Positions 8,225-17,095 of a DNA stretch of 64,000 bases are shown here, piece after piece; positions within the stretch are counted from its first letter, which is position 1, and every line of letters starts with the position of its first letter. The stretch lies in contig NZ_JAJUWT010000005.1 in NCBI RefSeq assembly GCF_021390395.1, positions 1-64,000 on the forward strand. Direction: 5' to 3'. The stretch is from Saccharothrix sp. S26 (GTDB taxonomy: Bacteria; Actinomycetota; Actinomycetes; Mycobacteriales; Pseudonocardiaceae). Both the position numbers and the translations under genes were made by a program. The notes below the pieces were generated by a model, which was given only the letters and a program-made list of their open reading frames with translations, searched no databases and was not told the DNA's origin.

Positions 8225-10078
8225 TCAGGTCGAACGCTCGCAGGTCGGGACGTCACCCCAGCGGATCGTCACCGCCCCGTCGGGCAGCGCCAGCTCCACC
8301 AGGTCGTCCTCGACGCGCACACCGACCACCGGCGGATCGTCGCCCGCCACGGCGAGCCGGACGAGGCTGACGTAGACCGCCGTGCCCCCGGGATGGCTGT
8401 CGGCGATCACGTGAGGCGTGGCGGAGTGGCTGCCGAACGCGTTCGCGCCCTTCGCCGCCACCACACCCGCCCGCGTGAAGCCGTGCAGGGCGCGCACGGC
8501 GCTGGTCAGCCCGTCCGGACGCCGCGCCAGCGCGACGCCGTCGGCCGCACGCGTGTCGAGCGGCACCGGCGCCGCCAAGGCGTGACCACCGTCGCGCACC
8601 CGGCGACCGGTCGGCGCGGTGACCCGGTGGACCCTGATCTCGGCCGCGCCGCGCACCACCGACGCCGTCACCACGTGCACGTCACCGTCGCGATAGGCCG
8701 AGGCGGCGAAGCGGTCCCCCACCGCCAGCGGTTCGATGCGCCGGCGCGCGGACGCCGTGCCGTCCGGCGCGATGACGGCGAGCTGGTTGTCCACACCGCC
8801 GTGGTCCGGCCCGGTGTGGCTGGTGTAGCCGAGCCTGAGGTAGTGCGGGTCCGGCACGCCGTCCGCGGGCTGGACGCGATCGCGGTCGCTGCCGTGGTTG
8901 ACCAGCCGCACGACGCCGTCCGCACGGGTGGCGTGGAGCAGCCAGCCCGGCGCGGGCATCGCCACGACCTGGTCGGCCAGCTCGACGGGCGCCGGTTCCT
9001 CGGGGTCGGTCCACACCGGGTGGTCGGGCGGCACGAGCAGGCCGAGGAACGCCTTGCTCGCCCAGTACGGCGACGCCGGGCCCGAGTAGTCCTGCACGAC
9101 CGGCGGGAACGGCTCGTACCAGCCCGGGGTCAGCAGCCCCCGCGCGTCCGGGGCACCGCGGTCCGCGAAGTGGCGCAGCACGCCGCTCGCGATCCGCCGG
9201 GTGCGGCCGGGTGGCAGGGGCGACGCGCCGGTCAGCGCGCCCAACCACAGCGGCGCGACCGCGGCGAACCGGTAGGTCAGGGAACGCCCCTGGTGCACCG
9301 GCCCGCCGTCGGCGGCGAAGAAGTGCTGGTACTGCTCCAGGAAACGGCCCAGCCGCGCCGCGTAGAGCTGCTGCCGGGCGGTGTCGCCCGCCATCCGCGC
9401 CCACAGCGACGGGTACAGGTGCAGCGCCCAGCCGCAGTAGTAGTCGAAGTTCTTGCCCTTGCCGTCGGAGTACCAGCCGTCGCCGACGTGCCAGTCCTCG
9501 ATCCGCGCCAGCCCGCCGGTGATCTCGTCCGGCTCGTGCGGCCCGCCGACCTCCGCCAGGAACTGCTCCACGACGACCCGGAACAGCACCCAGTTGTTGT
9601 CCGGCGTGCACTTGCCGACGAACCCGGCCAGCCACGCCACCACCCGTTCCCGCTCGGCGGCCGACAACCGGTCGAACAGCCACGGCCGCGTCTCGTGCAG
9701 CGCGAGTGCCACCGAGGCCGCCTCGACCAACTGCTGGGACATGTCGACCAGCGGCGGCCACGCGTACGGGTGCGCCGGATCGGTGCCGGCGACCAGGCCC
9801 CGCGCGTACCGCTCGACGAGCGCGGGCGGCACGTCACCGCCCGCGCCCGCGATCCGGAACGCGGCGAGCAGGAACGTCCGGGCGAAGCCCTCCAGCCCGT
9901 CGCTCACCACGCCCGCCCGGCTCGCCCGGCCGGGCAGCCGGTACTGGGCGAAGTCGTCCGTCGCGTACGGCTCCACGGACGCGAGCAGGTGGTCCGCGAC
10001 GGCCTCCCAGTGCGCCCTGGTCCAGCCGGTGCGCGGGGACCGTCGCGGATCGGGCGGCGGGAACGCGGGGTGGTCCAC
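8225..10078 (-). CDS. DUF2264 family protein (probable glucuronidase-type hydrolase)
   Basis: 617 residues. The conserved DGLEGFARTFLLA block (about 52-64) is shared almost unchanged with the paralogue at 54030-55988 and marks DUF2264, an alpha/alpha-barrel domain followed by a beta-rich C-terminal half. As I recall, CAZy family GH154 (beta-glucuronidases acting on arabinogalactan) is built on this domain; activity here is inferred. There is no signal peptide, so it acts in the cytoplasm. The GTG at 10078 has AGGAGG (complement of 10086-10091) seven bases upstream. It follows the rhamnogalacturonan lyase gene by 29 bases on the same strand, so the two form an operon under the LacI operators at 12.9-13.1 kb. 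Confidence 0.8.
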   Translation of the reverse strand: MDHPAFPPPDPRRSPRTGWTRAHWEAVADHLLASVEPYATDDFAQYRLPGRASRAGVVSDGLEGFARTFLLAAFRIAGAGGDVPPALVERYARGLVAGTDPAHPYAWPPLVDMSQQLVEAASVALALHETRPWLFDRLSAAERERVVAWLAGFVGKCTPDNNWVLFRVVVEQFLAEVGGPHEPDEITGGLARIEDWHVGDGWYSDGKGKNFDYYCGWALHLYPSLWARMAGDTARQQLYAARLGRFLEQYQHFFAADGGPVHQGRSLTYRFAAVAPLWLGALTGASPLPPGRTRRIASGVLRHFADRGAPDARGLLTPGWYEPFPPVVQDYSGPASPYWASKAFLGLLVPPDHPVWTDPEEPAPVELADQVVAMPAPGWLLHATRADGVVRLVNHGSDRDRVQPADGVPDPHYLRLGYTSHTGPDHGGVDNQLAVIAPDGTASARRRIEPLAVGDRFAASAYRDGDVHVVTASVVRGAAEIRVHRVTAPTGRRVRDGGHALAAPVPLDTRAADGVALARRPDGLTSAVRALHGFTRAGVVAAKGANAFGSHSATPHVIADSHPGGTAVYVSLVRLAVAGDDPPVVGVRVEDDLVELALPDGAVTIRWGDVPTCERST

Positions 10079-10107
10079 CGTGGGTCCTCCTGCGGTGAGG
10101 TGCGGTG

Positions 10108-12843
10108 CTACGCCGGGAGGTGGTCGCCGACCAGGGCCAGGCACTGGACGGCGGCCAGGCCGTACTGGGCGGAGGCGTTGACCGAGGCGAAGGCCGCCTC
10201 GTCGACCGGCTTGAGCACGGCCGGGCCCTCCACCCACGCCGACGCGAACGCCAAGGACTTCGGGTAGCCGGCGTGCCCGGTGTCGAACTCCTTCCACGCC
10301 CGCGCGGCCAGGGCAGCGTCACCGAGCTTGGCCGCGGCGTAGGCGGTGAGCCGGGAGTGGGCCTGGCGCAGGTTGAGGCTGCCCCAGGACTGCCCGGTCT
10401 CGGCCTGCTGCTCGGCGGCCGTGCCGTTGTAGAGGCGGCAGTACTGCAACCACGCCCTGGTGAACGCCTCGTCACCGGTCAGCGCGATCAGCTCGCTGCA
10501 CACCTCGACCAGGCCGAACACCGATCCGAGCGAGCCGACGCTCACGGCGGGCGGCGCGGGCGCGAACTCACCGTTGTCGAGGTCGTAGAGGCCGCTGCCC
10601 TGCGCGAACCCGTTGGGCATGGCGGCGATGGTGCGCATGCCGTTGAGGAGCTTCTCGCGGGCGACCGGGTCACCGCCGCGTTCCCACTCGGTCAGCCAGG
10701 CCAGCGCGAGGCCGCTCCAGTCGGTCCCGGTGCCGACGCTGAGCGCGTGCGGGTCCGGCTCGTACGGCCCGGTGCGGATCTTGCGGATCAGGTCCAGCGC
10801 CAGGAACGTCCGGTCGGCGTCCACGAGGTCGCGCATGAGGTCGCCGGTGCGCTCGTCGGCGGTGAGGAAGTACAGGAAACGGCGGTAACCCGCGTTGCTG
10901 ATGCGCAACTGCTTGGCGCTGTCGGCCCAGTGCTGCACGCCGTGCCGCGTGCCGAGGTCCTGCCACTTGCCCAGGTGGTAGACGTCGACCTCGCCGGTGT
11001 GGCGGGTCATCGCCTCGGCGAAGCGGAACACCTCGGCCCGGCCGGTGCGCAGGTAGTGGTACCACAGCCACAGGTCGGTGGACAGCTCCGAGTTGTCCCA
11101 CGCATAGCCGCCGACGTCGTAGCGCCACACGTGCCGGTCGGGGTCGTAGCTGTGCATCACGTCGCCGTAGTCCCAGAAGCCGTACCAGGACCGCTGCTCG
11201 ACCTGCCCGCTGTGGTACTCGAACAGGAAGTCCAGCCGATCCTCGATGCGCGCCCTGGCCGGGGTCGAGCGGTCGACCGGCGACCAGTCGCCGAACACGC
11301 CGGCCGCGTGCAGGTGCGCCGGTGGCGCCACCACCAGCGGCGGCGTCCGCACCGCCTGCGCCAGCTCCGCGAAACGCGCGGCGGGCGGGGTCGCGTCCAG
11401 GGCCCAGAACAGCAGCTCGGTCGTGCGCGCGATGCCGTACGGGGTGCCGAAACCCGGCTCGTAGTCCTCGTAGGTGATCTCCAGGCCCTCCAGTTGCTCC
11501 GCGTAGGTGTCCTGGCCCAGGCCGTCGTGGTAGAAGCGCAGGTCCATCGGCCCGGCGTCGGGCGACCACAGCCACACCGTCACCTCGGCGGTGTCGCCCG
11601 CCGCACCACGGACGTCGAGCTGGGTGGGGTGCAGTTGCCAGAAGTTGCGCATGCCGAACGCGAACCCGCCGCCCGGACCGCCCACGTACCCGAGCCCGCC
11701 CGCGCGACCGGCCGAGTCGACCGGGATCCAGCCGTGCCCGGCCTCGGTGCGCTTGCGGATCTGGAAGCCGTCGGCGGTCACCTGGCGCAGCGAGTAGTCG
11801 CCGAAGGTGGGGATGAGGTGCAGCCGGGAGCTGACGCGCGTGTCCCAGGTGGCCACGGGCGGGGTGGCCCGGCCGGCGACCTGGGCCTGGCGGACCGCCG
11901 CGCCGGGGTCGCGGCGCAGGCCCGTGACGCCGCGCACCGCCTCGGCCAGCACGCCGTCGCCCGGACCGGCGAAGCGCACGTGCCGGTCGTGCGGCTCGTC
12001 GCGCATCGGCACCTCGAACCGGATGCCCAGGCCGCGGATGAAGTCCTCGGTCTCGTCGCCGTCGTAGACGAACGTGTGCACGGCGCGGATGCCGTCGCTG
12101 CCGGCGTAGAAGTACAGCCGCAGGGTGAACGGCAGCCAGGTCCGGTTGCCGTGCCGGTGCCCGCCCTCGACCTTGACCACGGCGCGGACCGGGCCGGTCT
12201 GCTCGACGGTCAGCTTCTCCACCCGGCCGGTGAACCGCTCCACCTTGGCCGAGCCGACCTCGTCGTCACCCGCCTCGCCCTGCCGCAGGCACACCAGCCG
12301 CCCGTTGCGCGCGATCTCGCGGTCACCCCGGAACAGGGCGCGGACCACGTGGTCGCCCTTCTTCGGCAGCACGCACCGCAGGACGCCCGTGCTCACCTCG
12401 ACCTCGTTGCGGCCGTCCCGGACGGTCACGGCCGCCGCCGACGCGGCGGGCGTCCCGCCGGTGAGCACGTACTGCTCGGCCGGCGGCACGTCCGCGCCCA
12501 GGGCGTGCGCGGTCCACTTCAGCGAGCCGTCCGGCCAGTACGCCGTCGCCCACGACTGCACGGGCACCTGCTGCCCCGCCGCGGTCCGCAACGCGAACGC
12601 CTGGCCCTTCGGCACGGTGCCCTTCGGCCACGGGACGCCCCACGTGGACCCGCCCGCCAACTGCGGGGGCGCGCCGCCCTCCAGCCACTTGAGCGCGACA
12701 CCGTCGTCGAGCCGGCCGCTCGCCGTCGCGGGCCACGTGTTCTCGACCGGTGCGGCCTGCGCCTCGCCGGGACGGCCGAGCTGGGTGGCGGCACCGACCG
12801 CCGCCGCGCTGAGCAGGAGGTTCCGTCGGGAGATCATCGCCAT
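10108..12843 (-). CDS. Tat-exported exo-rhamnogalacturonan lyase, PcRGLX/YetA-like (PL26)
   Basis: 911 residues. The N-terminus SRRNLLLSAAAVGAA is a twin-arginine signal with an Ala-rich end near residue 33. The body follows the PcRGLX/YetA pattern: an early GVPWPKGTV segment, a long central region with many aromatic and Trp residues, and an alpha/alpha-barrel C-terminal third. PL26 enzymes remove unsaturated galacturonosyl-rhamnose from rhamnogalacturonan I by beta-elimination. ATG 12843 is chosen because GGAG (12850-12853) lies six bases upstream; an earlier in-frame GTG at 12855 is possible. It heads an operon with the DUF2264 gene and is divergent from a LacI regulator across a region holding three operator-like palindromes. 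Confidence 0.85.
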   Translation of the reverse strand: MAMISRRNLLLSAAAVGAATQLGRPGEAQAAPVENTWPATASGRLDDGVALKWLEGGAPPQLAGGSTWGVPWPKGTVPKGQAFALRTAAGQQVPVQSWATAYWPDGSLKWTAHALGADVPPAEQYVLTGGTPAASAAAVTVRDGRNEVEVSTGVLRCVLPKKGDHVVRALFRGDREIARNGRLVCLRQGEAGDDEVGSAKVERFTGRVEKLTVEQTGPVRAVVKVEGGHRHGNRTWLPFTLRLYFYAGSDGIRAVHTFVYDGDETEDFIRGLGIRFEVPMRDEPHDRHVRFAGPGDGVLAEAVRGVTGLRRDPGAAVRQAQVAGRATPPVATWDTRVSSRLHLIPTFGDYSLRQVTADGFQIRKRTEAGHGWIPVDSAGRAGGLGYVGGPGGGFAFGMRNFWQLHPTQLDVRGAAGDTAEVTVWLWSPDAGPMDLRFYHDGLGQDTYAEQLEGLEITYEDYEPGFGTPYGIARTTELLFWALDATPPAARFAELAQAVRTPPLVVAPPAHLHAAGVFGDWSPVDRSTPARARIEDRLDFLFEYHSGQVEQRSWYGFWDYGDVMHSYDPDRHVWRYDVGGYAWDNSELSTDLWLWYHYLRTGRAEVFRFAEAMTRHTGEVDVYHLGKWQDLGTRHGVQHWADSAKQLRISNAGYRRFLYFLTADERTGDLMRDLVDADRTFLALDLIRKIRTGPYEPDPHALSVGTGTDWSGLALAWLTEWERGGDPVAREKLLNGMRTIAAMPNGFAQGSGLYDLDNGEFAPAPPAVSVGSLGSVFGLVEVCSELIALTGDEAFTRAWLQYCRLYNGTAAEQQAETGQSWGSLNLRQAHSRLTAYAAAKLGDAALAARAWKEFDTGHAGYPKSLAFASAWVEGPAVLKPVDEAAFASVNASAQYGLAAVQCLALVGDHLPA

Positions 12844-12889
12844 GAAGGGCTCCACAAGGGTGGGCGTCGCTCCGGGGATCGCGGTGCGT

Positions 12890-12901
12890 GTAACCGTTTA
12901 C
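12890..12901. promoter_or_regulatory. LacI-type operator O1
   Basis: GTAACCGTTTAC fits the pattern GTAA-NCGN-TTAC with the central CG typical of LacI-family sites. It lies 47 bases before the lyase start, where binding would block its transcription. Confidence 0.6.
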
Positions 12902-12958
12902 TGTCGGCTAGATCGCAACACCACCTGGGAAATGTGTCAAGACCGTGCGGGCTTGGTG

Positions 12959-12970
12959 GTATACGGTTAC
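12959..12970. promoter_or_regulatory. LacI-type operator O2
   Basis: GTATACGGTTAC differs from the GTAA-NCGN-TTAC pattern by one base. It lies midway between the divergent lyase and lacI genes, 69 bases centre to centre from O1. Confidence 0.5.
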
Positions 12971-13069
12971 GCCGATCATCGGCCGAGGAGTGACCTGGCG
13001 GGTCGAGCACCGCACCCCGATCCCGGCGAGGTGATTTGACAGCCCGGCGGCCGGCCGGAAACATCGCGT

Positions 13070-13081
13070 GTAAGCGATTAC
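13070..13081. promoter_or_regulatory. LacI-type operator O3
   Basis: GTAAGCGATTAC fits GTAA-NCGN-TTAC exactly. It lies 29 bases before the lacI start, consistent with autorepression; three spaced sites would allow looping. Confidence 0.6.
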
Positions 13082-13110
13082 GCGGGGTTGCACGGCAAGG
13101 TGGAGGCGGG

Positions 13111-14199
13111 ATGGTCCGGCGCGCGGCGTCCGACAACGGGGAACCGCGACCGACGACGATCCGCGACGTGGCCGCGCACGCCGGCGTGTCCGTCGCGACC
13201 GTCTCCCGGATCCTGTCCGGGAACTACCCCAGCGCGCCCGCCACCCGCACCAGGGTGCTGCGGGCCGTCCGCGAGCTGGACTACGTCGCCAACGCCCACG
13301 CGCGCGGGCTGGCCGGCGCGAGCAGCCGCAGCGTCGCCATCATCGTCAACTCCGTCGTCTCACCCCACTACGCCCACGTGGCCCAAGGCGTGCAGACGCA
13401 GGCCGCGGTCGAGGGCAAGCTGTGCATCGTCGGCACCACCGGCGGCGACGCCGAGCGTGAGCTGGCCACCGTCCAGCTCATGCGCCAGGAGCACGCCGAG
13501 TGCGTGATCCTGGTGGGCAACGTCGTGGCCGACGACGCCTACCGGGAGCGCATGGTCGAGTACGCCCGCGCGCTGGCGCTCGCCGGTTCGCGGCTGGTGC
13601 TGTGCGGACGCCCGACGCTGGGCCCCGACGTGCCCGCCCTGGTGGTGGAGTACGACAACACCGGCGGCGCGCACGCCATCACCAGCCACCTGCTCTCGGC
13701 GGGCCACCGGCGCATCCTGTTCCTGGGCCGCCGTGACGGCTACAGCACGCAGGAGAGCCGCATCGCCGGCTACCGCAAGGCCCTGGCCGACCACCACGTG
13801 CCCCACGACCCCGGCCTGGAGGTCGAGGGCACCATGGAGCGCGGCGAGGGCTACCGCATGATCCGCGAACGGCTCGCCGCCGGGCCGCGCGACTTCACCG
13901 CCGTGTTCGCGGGCAACGACCTCATCGCCGCCGGCGCCCGCCAAGCGCTGCGCGAACACGGCCTGCGCGTCCCGGACGACATCTCGCTGGTCGGCTTCGA
14001 CGACCTGCCGCCCGCCGCCGACATCGACCTCACCACGGTGCACGTGCCGCACGAGGAGCTAGGCCGCACCGCCGTGCGCATGGCGCTGCAACGCGCCCGC
14101 GACAAGTCGGGCGCACCCGAGCACGTCATGCTCGGCACCCACATCGTCATCCGCGACTCGGTCCGCCCGCTCATCCACGCCGACCCTCCCGCCCGGTAG
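13111..14199 (+). CDS. LacI-family transcriptional regulator
   Basis: 362 residues. The N-terminal helix-turn-helix TIRDVAAHAGVSVATVSRIL (about 15-34) and hinge are followed by a periplasmic-binding-protein-like sensor domain (about 70-355) with the late VFAGNDLIAAGA and ISLVGFDDLPPA motifs. ATG 13111 has GGAGG at 13102-13106. It is divergent from the PL26 lyase operon, and the intergenic region holds three GTAA-NCGN-TTAC sites, so it most likely represses the lyase operon and itself, with a rhamnogalacturonan-derived sugar as inducer (inference). Confidence 0.9.
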   Translation: MVRRAASDNGEPRPTTIRDVAAHAGVSVATVSRILSGNYPSAPATRTRVLRAVRELDYVANAHARGLAGASSRSVAIIVNSVVSPHYAHVAQGVQTQAAVEGKLCIVGTTGGDAERELATVQLMRQEHAECVILVGNVVADDAYRERMVEYARALALAGSRLVLCGRPTLGPDVPALVVEYDNTGGAHAITSHLLSAGHRRILFLGRRDGYSTQESRIAGYRKALADHHVPHDPGLEVEGTMERGEGYRMIRERLAAGPRDFTAVFAGNDLIAAGARQALREHGLRVPDDISLVGFDDLPPAADIDLTTVHVPHEELGRTAVRMALQRARDKSGAPEHVMLGTHIVIRDSVRPLIHADPPAR

Positions 14200-14291
14200 C
14201 GGTCACCGGCCGACGGGTTCCGACCCGGCTCATCCACCACCGCCTCCGGTGCCGCCCTCCCCCTGGGGCCGCCGTGGCCACCTCGCGGGGA

Positions 14292-14305
14292 TGTGAGCGC
14301 TAACA
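14292..14305. promoter_or_regulatory. TGTTAGCG-type palindrome, distal site of the 14.4-kb GH43 gene
   Basis: TGTGAGCGCTAACA, a near-palindrome with a central GCGC. It lies 96 bases centre to centre from a second copy at 14388, both upstream of the GH43-CBM42 gene. The same motif recurs at 44556, 45810 and 45877. It differs from the GTAA-NCGN-TTAC sites of the neighbouring LacI regulator. Confidence 0.6.
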
Positions 14306-14387
14306 GGTTGCCGTCGCGAACCGCGAGACCGCACCTCGACTTGGTCTCATTACGCAAGGTCGACCCTTGAAAGATCGCCGCGCGGGC

Positions 14388-14401
14388 TGTTAGCGTTCAC
14401 A
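14388..14401. promoter_or_regulatory. TGTTAGCG-type palindrome, proximal site of the 14.4-kb GH43 gene
   Basis: TGTTAGCGTTCACA ends 45 bases before the GH43-CBM42 start codon, a position expected to overlap the promoter. It is the mirror arrangement of the distal site. Confidence 0.6.
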
Positions 14402-14446
14402 CGCCCTGTGTGGCACCGGTCACACCCGCCGTTCCGAGGAGAGACG

Positions 14447-15787
14447 ATGACGTCCCCCCGCAAGAGGATCACCGCCGCGGCGGCGGTCCTGGTGACCGCG
14501 CTGGCGGCCTCCCTGCTGGTGCACCAGCCCGCCGCGCAGGCCGCCGGTCCCGTGCCGCACTACGTGATGACGGCGTTCACCAACAGCAGCGAGTCGAACA
14601 TGTACGTCTACGACTCGGCGAACGCCACGAACTTCAGCCTCGTGCGCTCCAACGCCTACACGCCACCCTCGGGCCTGATCCGCGACCCCAGCGTCATCCG
14701 GCACACCGACGGCTACTACTACATCGTCTACACCACGGGCTGGACCGGGAACACGATCGGCTTCGCCCGCAGCGCGGACTACACGACGTGGACGTTCCTG
14801 CGCAACGTCACCGTCGGCCTCAACGGCTCCACCGGCAGCACGTGGGCCCCGGAGTGGTTCAAGGACTCCGACGGCAGCGTGCACATCGTCTTCTCCGCCT
14901 CCACCACCGGCACCGCGGGCCAGTTCCGCCCCTACCGGATCACCGCGACCAACAGCTCGCTGTCCGCGTGGACCTCGCCCGTCCCGCTGGGCATCCCGGC
15001 CAACTACATCGACAGCTTCCTGGTCAAGGTCGGCGGGACCTACCACAACTTCCTCAAGAACGAGACCACCAAGTACATCGAGCACGCCACCGCCACGTCG
15101 CTGAACGGGCCGTGGCAGTTCGTCGGCACCGGCAACTGGGCCGGCTGGGGCTCCGGCCTCGAAGGCCCGGCGCTCGTGCAACTGCCGGACGGCCGGTGGC
15201 GGATCTACTTCGACCAGTACGGCAACAAGCGCTACTTCTACGCCGACAGCGCCGACCTGAACTCCTTCGGCGCCAAGGTGGAGCTGCCGGGCCTGTCCGG
15301 CACGGCCCGGCACTTCACCGTGCTGCGGGAGAACGTCGGCGACAGCACGGCCGTGCCCACCGGCAGGCGTTCGCTGCGCTCGGCCAACTTCACCGACCGC
15401 TACGTCCGGCACCGCGACAACCTGGCCTACGTCGACCCGGTCAGCACCGCCACCGACCGGGCGGACGCGACGTTCACCGTGGTGGCGGGGCTGGCCAACG
15501 GCAACTGCTACTCGTTCGAGTCGGTCAACTTCCCGGGTTCCTACCTGCGGCACAACAACATGCGGCTGGTGTTGAACACCAACGACGGCTCGGCGGTGTT
15601 CCGCGCCGACGCCACGTTCTGCGGACGGGTCGGGCTCGCCGGCGGCGGCACCACGTCGTTCGAGTCCTTCAACTTCCCCGGCCGCTACCTGCGCCACTAC
15701 AACTACGAGATGCGCCTGGACCTCAAGGGCTCGGACGCGGTGTTCGCGGGCGACGCGTCGTTCACGGTGACCACACCGCTGGGCTGA
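14447..15787 (+). CDS. Secreted GH43 arabinofuranosidase/arabinanase-like enzyme with C-terminal CBM42
   Basis: 446 residues. A Sec signal peptide (about 1-33, ending QPAAQAA) is followed by a five-bladed propeller (about 37-300) with the GH43 triad in context: Asp in LIRDPSVI, Asp in YIDSFLV, and Glu in LEGPALV. A C-terminal AbfB/CBM42 module (about 304-446) has three repeats of the YVRH/YLRH type and binds arabinofuranose side chains. Likely secreted exo-acting alpha-L-arabinofuranosidase or arabinanase on arabinan or arabinoxylan. ATG 14447 follows AGGAGAG. Two TGTTAGCG-type operators precede it. The module order is reversed relative to the gene at 45922. Confidence 0.85.
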   Translation: MTSPRKRITAAAAVLVTALAASLLVHQPAAQAAGPVPHYVMTAFTNSSESNMYVYDSANATNFSLVRSNAYTPPSGLIRDPSVIRHTDGYYYIVYTTGWTGNTIGFARSADYTTWTFLRNVTVGLNGSTGSTWAPEWFKDSDGSVHIVFSASTTGTAGQFRPYRITATNSSLSAWTSPVPLGIPANYIDSFLVKVGGTYHNFLKNETTKYIEHATATSLNGPWQFVGTGNWAGWGSGLEGPALVQLPDGRWRIYFDQYGNKRYFYADSADLNSFGAKVELPGLSGTARHFTVLRENVGDSTAVPTGRRSLRSANFTDRYVRHRDNLAYVDPVSTATDRADATFTVVAGLANGNCYSFESVNFPGSYLRHNNMRLVLNTNDGSAVFRADATFCGRVGLAGGGTTSFESFNFPGRYLRHYNYEMRLDLKGSDAVFAGDASFTVTTPLG

Positions 15788-15813
15788 CCGACGCCGAACG
15801 CCCGCCTGACGGA

Positions 15814-15843
15814 TTGACGGTCGCGCGACCCGCTGGAAATACT
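15814..15843 (+). promoter_or_regulatory. Candidate housekeeping promoter of the peptide-P450 pair
   Basis: TTGACG at 15814-15819 and AATACT at 15838-15843 are separated by 18 bases and would start transcription near 15850, giving a leader of about 20 bases before the peptide gene. Confidence 0.4.
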
Positions 15844-15872
15844 GGCCCTTCCCCCACTCAGGGATGGTGCTC

Positions 15873-15947
15873 ATGAGATTCCTGCACAGGATCCTCCGGC
15901 GTCGACGCTTCACCAGCACCGGCTACTACGCCTACCCGTCGGTGTGA
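15873..15947 (+). CDS. Probable RiPP precursor peptide (24 aa) for the adjacent P450
   Basis: A small gene whose product begins MRFLH, continues with a basic Arg-rich stretch and ends FTSTGYYAYPSV. The stop TGA (15945-15947) overlaps the GTG start of the P450 gene in a GTGA four-base overlap, so the two are translationally coupled. AGGGA at 15860-15864 is correctly spaced for ATG 15873; an ATG at 15864 would give 27 residues. A tiny peptide with a leader-like basic part and a Tyr-rich C-terminal core directly ahead of a P450 is the architecture of biarylitides, cittilins and atropopeptides, in which the P450 joins aromatic side chains. The start MRFLH is one residue from the biarylitide pentapeptide MRYLH. 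Product and cross-link are inference. Confidence 0.65.
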   Translation: MRFLHRILRRRRFTSTGYYAYPSV

Positions 15948-17086
15948 TCGGTTCCGCCCGGACCACCGTGCTGCGGTGGTCCGCGGCGGCGCGGTCCGGC
16001 GACGGGATCGTCGAGGTCGAGCCCGGGGTGTGGCTGGTCACCGATCCGGGCGAGACCGAACGGCTGCTGGCGAGCCGTGACGCGACCACCGCGAGGACCG
16101 GCGGCCGCACACCGCCCACCTCGTGGGGCCCGGACGGATTGGCCACCTGGATGGCGGTCCGAAGCGCGATGCGCCCCGTCCTGGCCGTGCCCGGGATCGC
16201 CGCGGCCGCGGACCAGGCCCGGCGGATCGTGGCCGGCACGCCGGCACCGGGTGAGGTCGACGCGGTGGCCTTGTCCGTGCGCCTGGTGTCCGCCGTCACC
16301 GCCCGGCACCTGCTGGGCGAACCGTCCGACGTCCTGCCCCCGTTGGTGGAACGCGAACTGGTCCTCGCGGGGCGGGCGCGCTCGCCGTTGGGCCGGCTTC
16401 GCCTGCGGCACGCCCAACGCGCCACCCGCACCGCCATCCTCGCGCACGTCCGGAACACCAGCTCCCCCGACGGCCTGCCGGCGGTCCTGGCGGAGCGGGG
16501 GTTCGACGAGCACACGGTGACGTCGGCCGTGCGCACCATGCTGCTGTCCGGTCACCACGTGCCGGCCACCGCGCTGGCCTGGGCGCTGCACGAGCTGGCC
16601 ACCCACCCCGACGTCCAGCGCGACGCCCGCGCCGAGGCCCTGGCCCACGCCGGGCCGACGGCGGACCTGCCGCTGTGCCGTGCGGTGCTCCGCGAGACCC
16701 TGCGCCTGCACCCGCCGGTCTGGCGGCTGCGCCGTCGGCTCGTCGCACCGGTCCGCGACCTGCCGGCGGGCGCGGACCTGCTGTTCAGCCCCTACCTCAA
16801 CCACCGCGCACCGGACCGCTGGTCCGAGCCGTCGCGGTTCCGGCCGCGGCGTTGGACCGGCGACTTCCGCCCGGCTCCCGGCACCTACCTGCCCTTCGCG
16901 CTCGGCCCGCGCACCTGCCCCGCGGCACGGCCGGCCCTCGCGCAGCTGACGGTCGTGCTCGCGGCCGTGCTGCGCGCCCACCACCTGGACCCGCACCGCG
17001 CACCCGTGCCGACCTTCGACGTCCTGCACGCCCCCCGCCGCCTCCGGCTGCGCCTGCGCCCGGTGGCGGCCGAGCCCCGCACGTGA
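15944..17086 (+). CDS. Cytochrome P450, probable peptide cross-linking enzyme
   Basis: 380 residues. Visible P450 landmarks are ETLR of helix K (ExxR, about 248), RFRPRRW, and the haem loop FALGPRTCPAARPAL, whose Cys (about 326) ligates iron. The I-helix reads SGHHVPATALAW where typical monooxygenases have AGxDT or AGxET, so the acid-alcohol pair for oxygen activation is replaced. That suits a radical-coupling rather than a hydroxylating enzyme (inference). The GTG at 15944 overlaps the stop of the 24-codon peptide gene. No ferredoxin gene is adjacent. Only 9 bases separate its end from the convergent MpaB-type gene. Confidence 0.85.
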   Translation: MIGSARTTVLRWSAAARSGDGIVEVEPGVWLVTDPGETERLLASRDATTARTGGRTPPTSWGPDGLATWMAVRSAMRPVLAVPGIAAAADQARRIVAGTPAPGEVDAVALSVRLVSAVTARHLLGEPSDVLPPLVERELVLAGRARSPLGRLRLRHAQRATRTAILAHVRNTSSPDGLPAVLAERGFDEHTVTSAVRTMLLSGHHVPATALAWALHELATHPDVQRDARAEALAHAGPTADLPLCRAVLRETLRLHPPVWRLRRRLVAPVRDLPAGADLLFSPYLNHRAPDRWSEPSRFRPRRWTGDFRPAPGTYLPFALGPRTCPAARPALAQLTVVLAAVLRAHHLDPHRAPVPTFDVLHAPRRLRLRLRPVAAEPRT

Positions 17087-17095
17087 GCGGGGTGG

